Shown here: positions 11,903 through 35,545 of the stretch, piece after piece
Layout of the letters: each line of letters opens with the position of its first letter
How positions within the stretch are numbered: position 1 is the first letter of the stretch
Assembly (NCBI GenBank): GCA_023935145.1
Contig: CM043698.1
Coordinates: 142,580,001 to 142,644,000 of the forward strand
Length of the DNA: 64,000 bases
Direction: 5' to 3'
Origin: Bretschneidera sinensis
Lineage: Eukaryota; Streptophyta; Magnoliopsida; Brassicales; Akaniaceae
Notes under the pieces: generated by a model
What the model was told of the DNA's origin: nothing
Seen by the model: the letters and a program-made list of their open reading frames with translations, nothing else
Database searches by the model: none
Made by a program: the position numbers and the translations under genes

Positions 11903-14773
11903 AGATATTCTTTCTTAGAGATCGTGGGAACTATTATACTGAAGATAGAAAAAGAAAATGAGAAATACAACAAAATTGTCATTGAGTGTCAGCACCACAA
12001 TATACTGTTTCTTCTGTGTACTTCCATCTGGATGGTCACTGATATCAGAACATAATTTGATAGATTTACCGAATCATTTTCTTGTTGCCCTTTAACAGCT
12101 TTGTTAGACATTAAACATGTAAATGTTCACGGTCGTGAAATTACTCTGTAAATATAGTTGCAGAAACATGTTGCACCTTCAAAGAATATAATAGAACCTG
12201 ATTGGGTATGCTAATGGCCTTATATTGTTCCTAATTTTCCTACTCTCATTTACTGTTCTATTGGTGCTAATTCAAGGGAGTATGCCTCCCCAACCGTTTG
12301 GCTAGCAGTGGAAATGGTTTATAGTTTATAAAATAGTTTAATGTAAAACAATACTGCTTGGTATTTGGTAAAAAAGTACAGTAACGCTTTAGTGACAAGT
12401 AGGACCATTTCAGATACTGTGATGGCTGCACAGGCAAAGTATGTCCAAAAAATCTTTGTTAGATTGGTTTAAAATTAATGTTTTAGATTCATTTAAAATT
12501 TAATGATAATTTTGAAAATTTTTATGTTAGATCTAAAATATAATATTATTAGTGAAATCATAAAATTACGAATAGACTTTCAAACGGATACCAAGAATCT
12601 TTTGTGTGTCTCAACTCCTCGAATAAAGCTAGGGGTTTTTCTCCTCGAGCTGTTTCTAAGTTTCTTCGTCTTCTCAGCTGCTTAGCTTGGTTCTTGTGGA
12701 TAATGTTGACAAACACAAAGGTCTCATTGAGTAAAGTGTACTGTGGCCTTGTATGTCAGGCTTAACAAATGTGTGTGTGAAGAAGAGAGTGACAAGATTG
12801 GGCGTCTTGACATTAAGCTTCTATCTTCCTTTCCTTTTCTTTTCTTTTCTTTTCTTTTCTTTTCTTTGTTAGGAACCAGTGAGACTAATCTTTTCATATC
12901 TTCTCTAATTCTCACTCATATTTAAATATTCTCACCAATTTATTTTTTACGTCTGATTATTCAACTTGTCAATAATCATGTAAATCAGAAAGAATCCATT
13001 TCAAATCCATTGGAATACATTTTTTCAGAAACTTAGCATTTGTGGATTCATTTACTCTACCACGGATTAACATCCTGAGAATCAATATTTGAACGAGAAT
13101 CATCGATTCTAATACCATTTATTAAGAATCGATACGACTTTAAATGCAATTTGGTATAGGATGAGTTTCAATTTCATCTAAAAATTTGCATTCATGAATC
13201 TTGAAACCAAATCATATGTTATAAATTATTTTATTTTTTATTTTTTTAGTATAATAATTTTTTTTTTCTTGGTGAACAAGCTGACGATTTGTATTTACCA
13301 AGAAGCTTCTTGGGAAATAACTTTACTGGGCGAGGTCTCGAGTCCAAAAATATTTGGTTAGACCAGATCTAAACATTTGATTTTAGATTAATTCAAAATT
13401 TCACTAGTAATTTTAAACATCTTTATTAATAATACCAGTATAAGTGTGAGATCCAAAAAAATAACGTTACCAATTAATTTTTTAAAATTATTAATAAAAT
13501 TTTGTATTGATTTAAAACATTAAATTTAAATTCGATCTAATCAATAAATCTCGCTATGAGCGTCGCTTTATCCAAGACTGAGGTGTAAGATAGTATTGAA
13601 ACAGTAGTTTTATCCAAAATCACTTCCATCTCTTTTTCTTCAGGGAAAATCACTTCCATCTTTGCTTAAATTGTTTCATTTTCGATTATTCAAGTTTGCA
13701 TGAAATCAAATAGTTTCATATCCCAATTATCGTGTATATAACAGCACCAGACAGAGCGTGGACAATATATTTTGGAAAAAGGATATGCTTCAACTTTGAG
13801 CTGACAGAACTTTCTGAAAGGATCATTTTGGGGACTTCATTAAACGTACTTTTTAACTTAGACAATCTCACAACTAAAAATAATCACAAAATGAAAAAAT
13901 AAGAAAAATTTCTGAGAAAGGAAAATATTACCTTAGCATCTTTCATTTTCAAACAATATTATAAGTTTTATTCCGTTTTGGATGAAATAGGTTGAAATAT
14001 TTTGATTTCAGTATTAAATTAAAATTAATTATTGTTATAATTCGTTTTGTTTTTTATTTCGATTTGTTTCAATCGATTTCAACTCAAATATTACAATATT
14101 AATTCATTTACATTTTTTTTAATTTTAAAAAGGTAATTTGAGAATTTTTCATTTTTTTCTTAAATTGGAGATTGATCAAACCCAATTTATAGTTTCATGA
14201 AAAAAAAACCTTATTTTGAGTGATGTAAGTGATAAATTATTATATTTATGTTGTTTGTGTTGCTATTTGTATTTTAAATTACGTGGATAATGCATTATAG
14301 TTATAATTTGATGTTTGAATGATAATTGTTTTATTATAATACATATTTATAATTATATATATAAAATATGTAATTTAATAATAAAATAAAATCTCAATTT
14401 AAATTTATACCAAATAAAATTTATAATTGATTTTAAATCCAAAAAAAATGAAAATTTAATTTTTTGTATTTGAATGGTAATTATTTTTTTCTTATTTATA
14501 TTTATAATTATATATTTTTTAAAACACATGTAATTTAACATAAATGTATATAAAAATATAATTATAAAAAACATTTTATTTAGATAATTAAACAAAAACG
14601 TTGTCTAATGCCAAATTTACCATCTTACTTCCAAATACAAAGAAAATTTTGTAAAACGACCATTCTGAGTAACTAGCAAGAGTAGAAACACCCGTACAAA
14701 ACATGGTGTTACCGTTAATTACCGTCAATACAAGCCCATTTTACTATTCAACCCATGAAACTCATCTAAATTC
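11903..14773. other. Intergenic interval between two convergent genes
   Basis: Holds the 3' flank of the CcdA gene and the downstream side of the minus-strand DUF4408 gene. A (TTTTC)n pentanucleotide run lies at about 12826-12868. The rest is AT-rich, especially 13860-14600, with no supported gene. Confidence 0.6.
13355..13560. repeat. Dispersed AT-rich repeat, copy 1
   Basis: Contains the ordered words 'ttagattaattcaaaatttcac', 'agtaattttaaaca', 'ttattaataat', 'aagtg.gagatc.aaaaa' and 'gttaccaattaa'. These recur in the same order at 18480-18670, and a weaker third copy lies near 12470-12600. Probably an unclassified non-autonomous element. Confidence 0.4.
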
Positions 14774-16602
14774 CTAATGAGCCCCTCCTTTTATCATCGC
14801 CTGGTATTGATTCAAAGACTCTTGCCTCTGCAACCTCATTTCCTCGTTAAACTTATTGATGAACGCCTCGACTCGCCGGTTCAACTCGTCCTGACCCAGC
14901 GAGGGTTCCCTCCTTAGCCGCCCCGAGCCAGGAGAAGGACTCAGAGATGGTTTCTTAGTGGCAGTTGTACGGTCATTGAAGGTCTCGGATTTCTTCATCG
15001 TCTGGGGATCTGGATGAAGGGTACTGTTCTGATCCTTCGGAGTGTTCCACGTGTCGGACTTCTTGAGGTGCCTCGTTAACGGCATTGAACGGCCCTCCGT
15101 TATCGCTTTCCACGTGCTCTCCAGTGTGTCTTGCCGTTTTGGTTTCGATACTCTCAACGCCTTCCCACCTACCGAAAATAAAAAAATAAAAAAGACTGCT
15201 GGTTACAGTACTATTTCGCCTTTAATTAGGCAGAGCACAAATTCACCGGTGGATGAAATTATTTGATTGGCAGTATGAAAGTGATATTAAGTTCACAAAA
15301 CCAAGATACAGGGGTGGCTAGGTTGAGTTTTTGAAATCAGTGTTTAAAAATTTAAAAATATTTTTGAAAAACAGTTTTCAAAAACTGTTTTTTTTTAAAA
15401 CAGTTTCAAAAAATCAGTTTTCAAAAACCATTTTTTTTAGAAATCTTAAATTGATATTTTTTGATATAATACTCAAAAAATAACTCTAAAATCAGTGTTT
15501 ATTTTTTTATATTATTTAAAATCAGTATTTAGTATATGAGAAATAAAATTAATATACATTTTAAATTTAAATTCAAAATTGAAAATAATTTCAAAGTGTA
15601 TCAAAACAGTTTTCAAAATAAAATTATGAAAACAATATTTCATTGTTTTATGTTAAAAAAACAATTTTTCAATTAAAGTTATCGAATCATAATTTTTTTT
15701 AAAAAAAAAAATTATTTTCAAAAATAATTTTTAAAAACTAAAAATAAAAACATGTTATCCGAACATTATCATAGTGTTTTTAAAAACAATTTTATGTTTA
15801 CAAAACTGAAAACAATTCTTTGACAGTCGTAATGCCCAATTTTACGTTTACAAAACTGAAAACAATTCTTTGACAGTCGAAATGCGTTGGAAACAAGTTT
15901 TCGAAAATTATGTCTGAAACAAACTTTTTTTAAAGACATATTTTTTATGGCTTTTGTTCTTAGAGAGAGAAAGCTACCTTCAGCAATAGCTTTGACTGCT
16001 TTTCGTTGACCGAACCTCGCAGAAACGAGCGGTTTCTCTTTCTCTTTCGCATTCAAAAGAGGAAACTCCATAGAATCACTTCTCTGTGGGGCGCCCACCG
16101 ACCTCATCCCTTCATCACCACCGACCATCATCATCGTCTCTTCAGTCACCTTCTTCACCTGGTAAAAAACCCCAGCTCGCTCATCTTTCTTCTCCTCCTC
16201 CTCCCGCCGTCCGTACACTCCCGCATTCTCCTCCACCGTCCGACCAGTCAAAACCTTCGCGTCGACGCCGTCGTACACACCAACGTATTCCGTTCGCACA
16301 TCTACGGAAACATTCGCTGGCTCTGGATCCACCGCCGTATCCGACAAGTAAGGATCGCCGGCGGATGACTTCGCCTGGAGCTTAGATGAAGCGACGATAG
16401 AAATGATGATGCAATTGACGAGTAAATAGATATAAGGAGGCCTCAATAAGGAGACTAAATTGCTATAAATGGAAGGAAAACCATAGACTACAAACTCAGA
16501 TATCAACGGAGCAGAGAGTTTCAAAATCACAGCCGCTGATAACACAACAGTTGATATCAACGCCACTTTGAGAAAAGAAGAACTGGATAAAATAATCGCC
16601 AT
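14774..16602 (-). CDS. DUF4408 / DUF761 domain protein, two exons
   Basis: Plant-specific protein of unknown biochemical role. Exon 1 ends at 15978; exon 2 is 15168-14774; the 809-bp intron has GT..AG borders and phase is kept. From the Met at 16602 the product is 339 aa. The N-terminus has two hydrophobic segments (FLKVALISTVVLSAAVILKL and IYLLVNCIIISIV) that fit DUF4408. The middle is acidic and low-complexity. The C-terminus (LNRRVEAFINKFNEEMRLQR plus QESLNQYQAMI) is a clear DUF761 motif, as in cotton-fibre-expressed-like proteins. The frame extends upstream to an ATG at 16665, but a TATA-like element at 16674-16687 would place the transcription start downstream of that ATG, so I prefer 16602, which also matches the usual start just before the first hydrophobic segment. 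The intron carries a repeat insertion. Likely a membrane-associated protein; function not assigned. Confidence 0.85.
15310..15960. mobile_element. TIR-family non-autonomous repeat inside the DUF4408 gene intron
   Basis: Dense in variants of 'cagtttcaaaaac', 'caaaaactgtttt', 'atcagtgtttaaaaa' and 'catgttatccgaacattatc'. The same vocabulary fills the terminal repeats at 34.27-34.64 kb and 39.0-39.2 kb. At 15778-15890 a ~60-bp unit (tttacaaaactgaaaacaat, then tctttgacagtcg) is tandemly duplicated. Ends and target duplication could not be fixed. It fills most of the intron. Confidence 0.45.
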
Positions 16603-16673
16603 TTTAGTTAGCGAAAATACTCTAGAGCTAGAATCTCTAAAACCTAACCACCCATTCGGTGCCATGTTATCAC

Positions 16674-16687
16674 ATGTATATAAATAG
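16674..16687 (-). promoter_or_regulatory. TATA-like element upstream of the DUF4408 gene
   Basis: The plus strand reads TATATAAATAG, so the minus strand reads CTATTTATATA. It lies 72-85 bp upstream of the preferred start codon at 16602, but only about 10-20 bp upstream of the longer-frame ATG at 16665. TBP sites are partly symmetric, so orientation is not certain. Confidence 0.4.
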
Positions 16688-18479
16688 CATGTGCTTTTAC
16701 CTCGAGATCTGAACTTACATCAAAACTAAAGCTTTTATAAGCTATAATTAAAAAATTTAGTAGATTAATTAATATTTAACTATCTTAACAAGTCTACGCG
16801 TCATGTGTTAATTAACAACATTTAAATATTAAGTTGCATGTTTATCTCAAAAAAAATACCTTCACGTATATTTTTATTAACAAAAAATAATTTTTGATAT
16901 ATTTTTATTAATCAAAAATATTTTATGATATGTTTTTTTTAATCAATTACAGAGTATTTTTTATAATTAAACTTTTAATTAAAGAAAAAAAATCAATTGT
17001 AAATTAAGAGAATTGAAAATCTCATCTAAAAAAAACACAAAAAGAGCAAATTATACTTAACGAATTAGTTAACAAAATAGATACATATGTGTGAATTAGT
17101 GAATAGTAGATACTGTGTAACTGTTTTGTGTAGTTTTTTAAATGAGTAATATGTAACTGCTTAATTGGTTACAGTAGATACGTGGTTTTTGAAATAAGAA
17201 GTTGTTATTGATTAGACGAACATAGAGTGATTGTGAGGTGATTACTTTTACATTTTTATACTTAATAACACAATAAATATATATTTATGCAATGATATTT
17301 TTGATATATCAAAAAAAATAACATCAAAAAAATATTATGATTTTATTAATAACATAAATATATGTTTAGTTACCAAAAAAAAATACAATCCAAACACCGA
17401 TCAACCTTCTTACGTAATTATCTCTATAAAAATTTCTTTGATCAAGTGTCATTATCATACCCCTAAATTTGCCAACAGAGACTTGTACCATTTGACTTAA
17501 CATCTAAAATGGTTTATATGTTTTAAGGTGCCGTCGAGTATGAATAATGTAATTGTATGTAAATTAAACATGACCAAGCAAATGGTAATAATTGAATTTG
17601 ATTTGAGGTTTTGGGAAATTGCGGCTAATGAATAGAAGTCAACAAATACAAAACGATGTCGACCATATATTAACAGATTGGTTCGTTTTGATTTTGATTA
17701 ATGATCATGATAATAATAGGTACGTTGTCCACATAAAGTTCAACCAACGTCAGGTTGTTGAAAATGGCATCGACTTGTATGGTAAATAATGTACCTACAG
17801 AACATAAAGTTGAAAACTTGTGGTTTGAATTATAAAATTATAACAATATATGGTCATTAATTATTTATTCATTTATTTGTATTTTTGTTAATTTGTTTGT
17901 AGTTGTAGTCATGCTATATATATCTGTGTGTGTGTGTGTGTGGAATATGTTCTTCCAGCCATATTTCATCTTGCTAGTAAGGCATTAACTCTCAGTTTGT
18001 CCCGTGGTCAAATTGATTTCCAAGGTTTCAATTGTGAAAAATGAATCCCTCAATCATCAATTTGTCTAATAATTAATTTCTTTGACTCTATTAGTGTTAT
18101 ATTGTTGTTTTCACGTGAGATAAAATAATTTAGTCACTTGATTATCTCTATTTTTGATTTATTATTTGCACGTTAAAATATAAATATAAATATAAAAAAA
18201 TAATATTTATTAAAAAATGAGTATTTTTAATTCATATTCGTTGATTTGCTATTCATAAGACTTGACATTTATCCTATTCGGATTGCTATTTTCTCACTTA
18301 AATATAAGACTTTTTACCCAAACCCGTTTGACTTATTACCCACATAATAAAACACGAATATGAATATGAAAAATAAAATATGTTAAAAATATATATTTTT
18401 AATCCGTACTCATTGATCTATCACTCGAAAGACCTGATCCAACTTGACCTAACCGTTTTCATCTCTACATTTAACAAAA

Positions 18480-18670
18480 AATTTTGGTTGACTTAGTTCT
18501 AAACCCAATTATTTAGATCGATTGAAAACTTTACTGATAATTTTAAAGAGTTTTATTAATAACATTAATATAAGTACGAAACTCAAAAATTAATATTACC
18601 ATTAAAATTTTAATAAATTTTTAAACTTATGTGAATCCAATAATTCAGACCCAAAACAGACTAAGAAATC
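18480..18670. repeat. Dispersed AT-rich repeat, copy 2
   Basis: Shares order and wording with 13355-13560 (gatcgattgaaaactttact, aattttaaagag, ttattaataac, ataagtacgaaactcaaaaa, attaatattacca). Non-coding. Confidence 0.4.
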
Positions 18671-19185
18671 CTCCAACTGTAAATTATTGGCAATGTATAT
18701 TATTCCTCGAAAGCCGCATATGGTTCAGGTTTAGACGTACGTGGCAGTCTCTGATTCTATAAGTATGATGACCTAATGATGTTTGACTAGTAAGTCTAAC
18801 CGATGACAAGAGTGTCAAAAGATGAAGGGTTGTATACTGCATGGTGCCACCGTCCTGTAGGTGTACATATGACACGTGTGAATATGATCAGGCACAGCGC
18901 TATCCTGATATCGTACAACTGTTAAACTCTTTGCTTTTTCACAGACTTTTTCAGTTGTCCAAACGGGACCTCCATTGTGTCATCTTTTGGGTTTTTTTTC
19001 TCTAAGTCCAAAATTTTACAAGCCTAACTTTGATAAGGAAAATCCAAAGCCAATTTTTTTTTTTGAAATACAAGGCCGGTTAATTCGTGGGGACGGCAGA
19101 CACGTGACACCCACCAGCGACTCTTTGACAAGGACCAGGGAGATTTACAACCATGAGTACGAAAAACTCTTATTTATCGTGGTCT

Positions 19186-19295
19186 TATGATATGTATAAT
19201 ATAAAATCCATCTTACATTGAAAAAAAAATTATTTTTTTATATCATTTAACGATTAAATAAAAAAAATAAACTATTATACTATGTATTTCTCATA
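19186..19295. mobile_element. Small foldback MITE, copy 1 (~110 bp)
   Basis: The left end reads TATGATATGTATAATATAAA. The right end, reverse complemented, reads TATGAGAAATACATAGTATA, giving imperfect terminal inverted repeats of about 28 bp around an AT-rich core. It is related to the copy at 20987-21105. No unambiguous target duplication was seen. Confidence 0.5.
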
Positions 19296-20986
19296 ATATC
19301 ATGCAAAACAAAAATTTCTCCATAAGATGAGAATATGCTTTAAGAAAATCACAAGTGTTGATCCCACGGGACTCATATTATAGTATTTGCTCCGATCCTT
19401 AAAAATTTATCCGTAATTACCAAGGGTGGAGTTAGGAATTTTTTTGAAGTAAGATTGAAATATATGACCGATCTTCCAATCACTTGATCATGAATTTTTT
19501 TCGTTTAATTGCTCCATAATTATTATAATTCCACAAAGTATATAAAAATTTACAACATAATATTAGTTTTATATATACATTCAATACGAATACGGCACAC
19601 AAACTAGTACAAATGATAGTTAATATATTTTAAAAAAACATTAAAAGCTATACAGATGTTGCACAAAGGTAATGAAATAATAAAACTCATACCAACGTAG
19701 ATGTTGCAAATGATAGCTTTTTCCTGATAAAGAGTAAATAAACTCCAATGGAAAAACTAACCTCACAATTAAGGAATAACACTTCATTAACACTACAAAA
19801 CTAAGAAATAAAATGTATATAATCAGAAAAAGCTTTGATAATACTATCTATTTTTATTGAGAAATATAAAATTAAGAAATATAATAATATGTTCTAGTTG
19901 AATTGAACTTAGCGAATCCCACTTTCATCTTCACTTATCAAAAGTTGATATGTCCCAAGTTTAAGTCATGACTTTCGAATTTCAAGTTTTGTTTCATTTG
20001 ATAATCTCATTGTATAAACGGACAATATGCTAAAAGGAAAGATTGTCAAAATTTAATATATTAACCATATTTGTTATAAGAGAACAATACAATGATAGAG
20101 TTCTCAATAAATAATTTAAAAAATTAGATCATATCATCAAAAATGAACCAAATTGTAACTATGATAAATTAAATGTTTTAACAACCATGAAAAATTTCAT
20201 AAAATAAATTTCAAGCATGAAGCATTTTTTAACCAATTATTGTTCAACACACAGTACAATGACATGAGATGGTAGAACAATTCAAGCCACAATAACCGGT
20301 CTACATTTACCTTAGACAAAAAAACAATTGGCTGTAAAATTAATAATTGAAAACCATACAATATTTTGTTTTTTAAAAAAACAAAATTGAGCCCAGAGTG
20401 TAGCTCTACCACCAGTAATTATAAGAAGATAGAATTGTAAATTTAGTATCAAATTTTTTTATTTAATTTTTACTGAATAGCTTTTAACCAAATGTGTGAA
20501 TTATAGTATGCTCACGTCATGGTTTCGATATAAATTATATTTTGACATGTTTGGTCAGTTTCTTAAAAATATAAATTGATTTAAAAATTCTACGTGCTAA
20601 ATATTACCTCCAACCATTGCTCGTATAATTAAAAATGGACTTCTTATCTATTAACGACTTCTATAAAAGTGACTAGTGACAGATTACTCATAAGTCTAAA
20701 ATTACTTACAAACCTAAAAGATTTAATGTTTATTTTATTTTAAAACTAATTTATACTGTACAAATCAGCTTTGGACTAGTGACAAATCACTTGTCAAGTT
20801 TGACCGACCATTGGTTTTTTATTGACCAAACAAACTATTGAACCAAAAGTAACTTTTTTTGTTCATTTTAAATTCTACAGAAATCTTCCTTAAAAATCAA
20901 TCCAAACAAGTCGTATGAGAAGATGAAACTTCGATCCATGCGTCATGCGTGTTTGAAATTGGAAATTTTTTTGCTTAATATAGATC

Positions 20987-21105
20987 TATGAAAGATACAT
21001 GACACAATGGTCTATTTCACTTTTGAATGAAAATAAAATATTTTTTTTCTCTATTTCAAAACCATTTAGTAGTAAGATGGACCATTGTACTATGTATCTC
21101 TCATA
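20987..21105. mobile_element. Small foldback MITE, copy 2 (~119 bp)
   Basis: The left end reads TATGAAAGATACATGACACA and continues into ATGGTCTATTT. The right end, reverse complemented, reads TATGAGAGATACATAGTACA and continues into ATGGTCCATCT. The inverted repeats are about 31 bp with five or so mismatches around a T-rich core of about 57 bp. This is clearly a hairpin-forming MITE. Confidence 0.65.
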
Positions 21106-22612
21106 AACTTTTCTTAAATTTGTTTAAGCACTATCTTAGCCCTTAGGTAATAGTTTCCGCAACTGGTAATCTACATTCCACACCATTTGCAATTTATACA
21201 AAGATACATACATCATTCAGATTTGATAGTAATTATATCAAAATTTTAATAAAAAAATTATTCCTAAAGGGATTGATAATAATTGGAGTACAACTTGATA
21301 TCAAGTTTTCTCAAGAGTTTTGGTTCTTGTGTGTATGTGTATATATATGTGTATGTATGTATATATGTTCATCCAAAGTAACTAATATTGAGAACAAAAA
21401 TTAATGAAGATTTTTTTTCTGCGAATCACGTGATATAAAATTGAATAAATTTTAATTTTCATCTTTCAAATTTGTAGTTTGTCCTATTTATCTTTTTTAA
21501 TATTTGATTTATCTCAATTAGGTATATGAAATTTCTAAGGTTATGATTAGTAGAAAGAAAAAACGAGAAAAAGATGGATGAAAGAAGAGAGAGATGATGA
21601 AAAAATAAGAAAATTGATATTTTTTTATCATGTGTTTGATAAAGATGATAGAAAAGTGAAAAGAAAGAAGAAAATACAAACAAAAAAAAATTATTTTAAC
21701 TCTTACTCACCGATCATCCAAATTTGAGAGAATTGTGATTTGTTCATAAAAAAAAAAAAAAAAAAACCCTCCAATCATCCCTCTTATTTCCTCTTATATT
21801 TCTTCCCTAACAAACGATAGAAAAACGCTCTTTTCTCCTCCCCTCTCCTTCAAAATTACCCACTCAGCTCCTACAAGGTCAAATTTTCCTGACCAATTTG
21901 GACAGAAAATTTGATCATTCACAGAGTAAAAGTTTACGATAGAATATGTATGAAATTTCTAAGTTATTGAACGTTTGATTAAAAAAGACTCTAAGCAAGA
22001 ACCCTAAAAGTAATTTGTGGATACAGAGACTTGCAGACAAGTTTGGTTAATTTTCAAATTGGTTTGTTTACAACAGTTAATGGTCATGTGAAGGGTGCGA
22101 AACGTTGTTGGACAAGAATTTTTCATTTATTTAGCTACGTCGAACATTATGTAAGAGTTAAATGGGTAATTTTAAAGATAATGATGTAAATTAAAACATT
22201 TAAAAACTTAATCCGACTGAAACAAATAAAGCCATTGATCTAACGAGGATAATTGGGCAGAAATGAGAAGAGATACCTTCATGCTTAAATTCCAGAACAC
22301 AATACTCATTCAAATATGACGAAACTTAATCCAAAAAAGAATGAAGCAAAAGTTGGAATATGAGAATCTAAAGCAATCAATCTAAACCCATCTTTATTAC
22401 TCTGAATACATCTACTCGTACAAATGAAGCCACCACCGAAATACGAGGGGAAAGAACTGCCTCTACAAATAGTTTACAACTTTCGGCACAAGACAGGAGG
22501 CAGAAAAAGAAAAGAAAACAAAAGAAAGGAACTTCAAAAGTGCTACTTTTCCTGTAAAATTAACTATTGGTATAGTATGACAAACAGAACGTGTTATCAA
22601 CCATGAGGCCGC

Positions 22613-33859
<11,247 letters not shown>

Positions 33860-34085
33860 GGTGGACCAAAACCGGAAAAAATCGGAATCTGCGAGAGAGA
33901 GAAGGTAATTCGAAGAAACCGAAAGGTCAAATTTGGTCTTTACAATCCCTTCTTCTCTCCTCCCTCTCTGCGTTTCTCTCTCTTCTCTTCCTCCCTCTCT
34001 TCAAAACTCTGCCTCTGATTATTATGCGACCCAAAAGACAGAAGAGAAAGAGAGATCAGAACAGAGTTTACTCCTTGACTTCTAA
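33860..34085 (-). promoter_or_regulatory. Leader and promoter-proximal region of AGD5
   Basis: On the minus strand this is GA-rich (GAGAGGGAGGAAGAGAAGAG near 33970-33990), ending in an ATG at 33859 that starts MNEKANVSKELNAKHRK, the conserved start of the family. No clear TATA box was identified. Confidence 0.4.
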
Positions 34086-34269
34086 ATTACATCATCAATA
34101 AATATTTTGGGCATTTTCAGCCTATATTTCCTATTTGTTTTCGCACGTGTGAACAGAGCTGTGAATGGATATTGGGTCTTTGGCATGTGTGACCAGATGC
34201 AATTAAGTGTAAAAGGGTGCATGGTAAGTTGTGTGCTCTTTGTATCCAATACTCAACCTTGACAATTTA

Positions 34270-34640
34270 GGTCATGTTTGGTAACAGTTTTTAGTGTTTG
34301 AAAACTGTCTTCGAAAAGAGTTTCTGTTTTCAGTGTTCGAAAACATGTTTGGATAACAATGTTCGAAAACTGTTTCCAAAACAGTTTTCAGTGAAATATT
34401 GTTTGGATAATCAGTTTTCGAAAACTGTTTTGAAAATAGAAAACTGTTTGGATTACACTTTTTTGTAATTGTTTTCAGTTTTCAGTGTTCAGTTTAAATT
34501 TTAAGATCTAAAATTAATTTTATTTCTCATATTTACTAAACATAATTTTTTAAGCACACATCAAATACTTGAAAATAATTAATATTATTTTATTTTTAAA
34601 ATGTTAGTATTTTTTATATATCATTGATCAAACATGACAA
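34270..34640. repeat. TIR-rich left end, possibly a stand-alone MITE
   Basis: Starts GGTCATGTTTGGTAACAG and ends with TGATCAAACATGAC, its imperfect reverse complement. In between are repeated fragments of 'cgaaaactgtttccaaaaca' and 'gtttggataa'. Foldback potential is high. Confidence 0.5.
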
Positions 34641-35242
34641 CATTCTTCCCTCATGTTTGTTTGTTAAATAAATTCTTAAAAATAAAACCATCTTATTTTG
34701 AAGAAAGCTTCTCGCTAGATTCAGAATGTTATCTTCATAACTTTTCAAAAAATGTTGCCTTAAGAGTACTGAGAACAGTCGGTTTGCAAGACCTATTAGG
34801 CTATTTACTGATTATGCGTCAAACTTAGGAAAAACAAACTGCTTCTTCACACTAAACTATAATTTCAGAAGCAAAAGGATTCAAATGGAAGAAAAAAAAA
34901 AAGAAATAATGAAACGAAATACAGTAAACAATTGCTTATTTATAACCTCTATGATCACTATGAGTGATTAGAGAATGGAACAAAATTGTTTATAAATGTG
35001 TCTTCACAAGAGGACTGATTAAACAAGGAGAAGCATTACAAACTGAGGGATATAACACATCACACAAAAGAAATCCAAACCCATACTGTACTTGATTCCA
35101 TTACAATTTACAACAGAGGAACCTAGTTACAACAAACAATCAGACCTTATTTTTGCTTGAATGGTCTAACAATGTACAAAATGAATTGCCTTGCAAAAAT
35201 CGATATTGATAAAAAAAAATATGCATAAGAAGCATGCATGTT

Positions 35243-35545
35243 TCAAGACTTTCGAGAAAGTAATGGCTCCAAATGAGGGTTTAGATACTTGGAACCCGAC
35301 TGCACTATATTGCCAGACTCTAAGTGAGCAGTCGATGAATCCTCCTCTCTCTTATTCAATAATATCAGGAAGAAACTTGGTTTATGATCAGGTGACGAAT
35401 ATGACGTTTTAGGAGTTTCATTTAAGCTCTGCCATGCTGAAGACAAACTTGGACAGCATCATGCATTCTCACAAAGTACCACTCTTTGCCAATCAGTTCT
35501 ACCACACCAGATCTTCCTAAGGTCAGCAGAACCTCTCGACTTGGG
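35243..35545 (-). pseudogene. Sulfate transporter (SULTR4-type) C-terminal STAS exon, frameshifted
   Basis: Starts after an acceptor (TTTCCAG at 35546) and reads PSREVLLTLGRSGVVELIGK, then EWYFVRMHDAVQVCLQH. This is the end of the STAS domain of plant SULTR4-group (vacuolar/plastid) sulfate transporters. At about 35438-35445 the frame is lost and meets a stop; the adjacent frame carries the family-like tail SLNETPKTSY..HLEPLLSRKS to a stop at 35243. A single-base loss explains both halves. The membrane part of the transporter is absent from the window. This is a captured or orphan 3' exon, not a working gene. Confidence 0.8.

Larger units (their letters stand above)
16700..22612. other. Intergenic AT-rich interval
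   Basis: About 5.9 kb between the divergent upstream side of the DUF4408 gene and the 3' end of the ArfGAP gene. No exon chain is supported. It contains a (GT)n run at about 17922-17941, a dispersed repeat at 18480-18670, two small foldback elements (19186-19295 and 20987-21105) and A- or T-runs (for example 21749-21765). Confidence 0.55.

Noticed and set aside
16006..16385. Plus-strand frames of 99 and 120 codons
   Set aside because: They are antisense shadows of exon 1 of the DUF4408/DUF761 gene and show no domain of their own.
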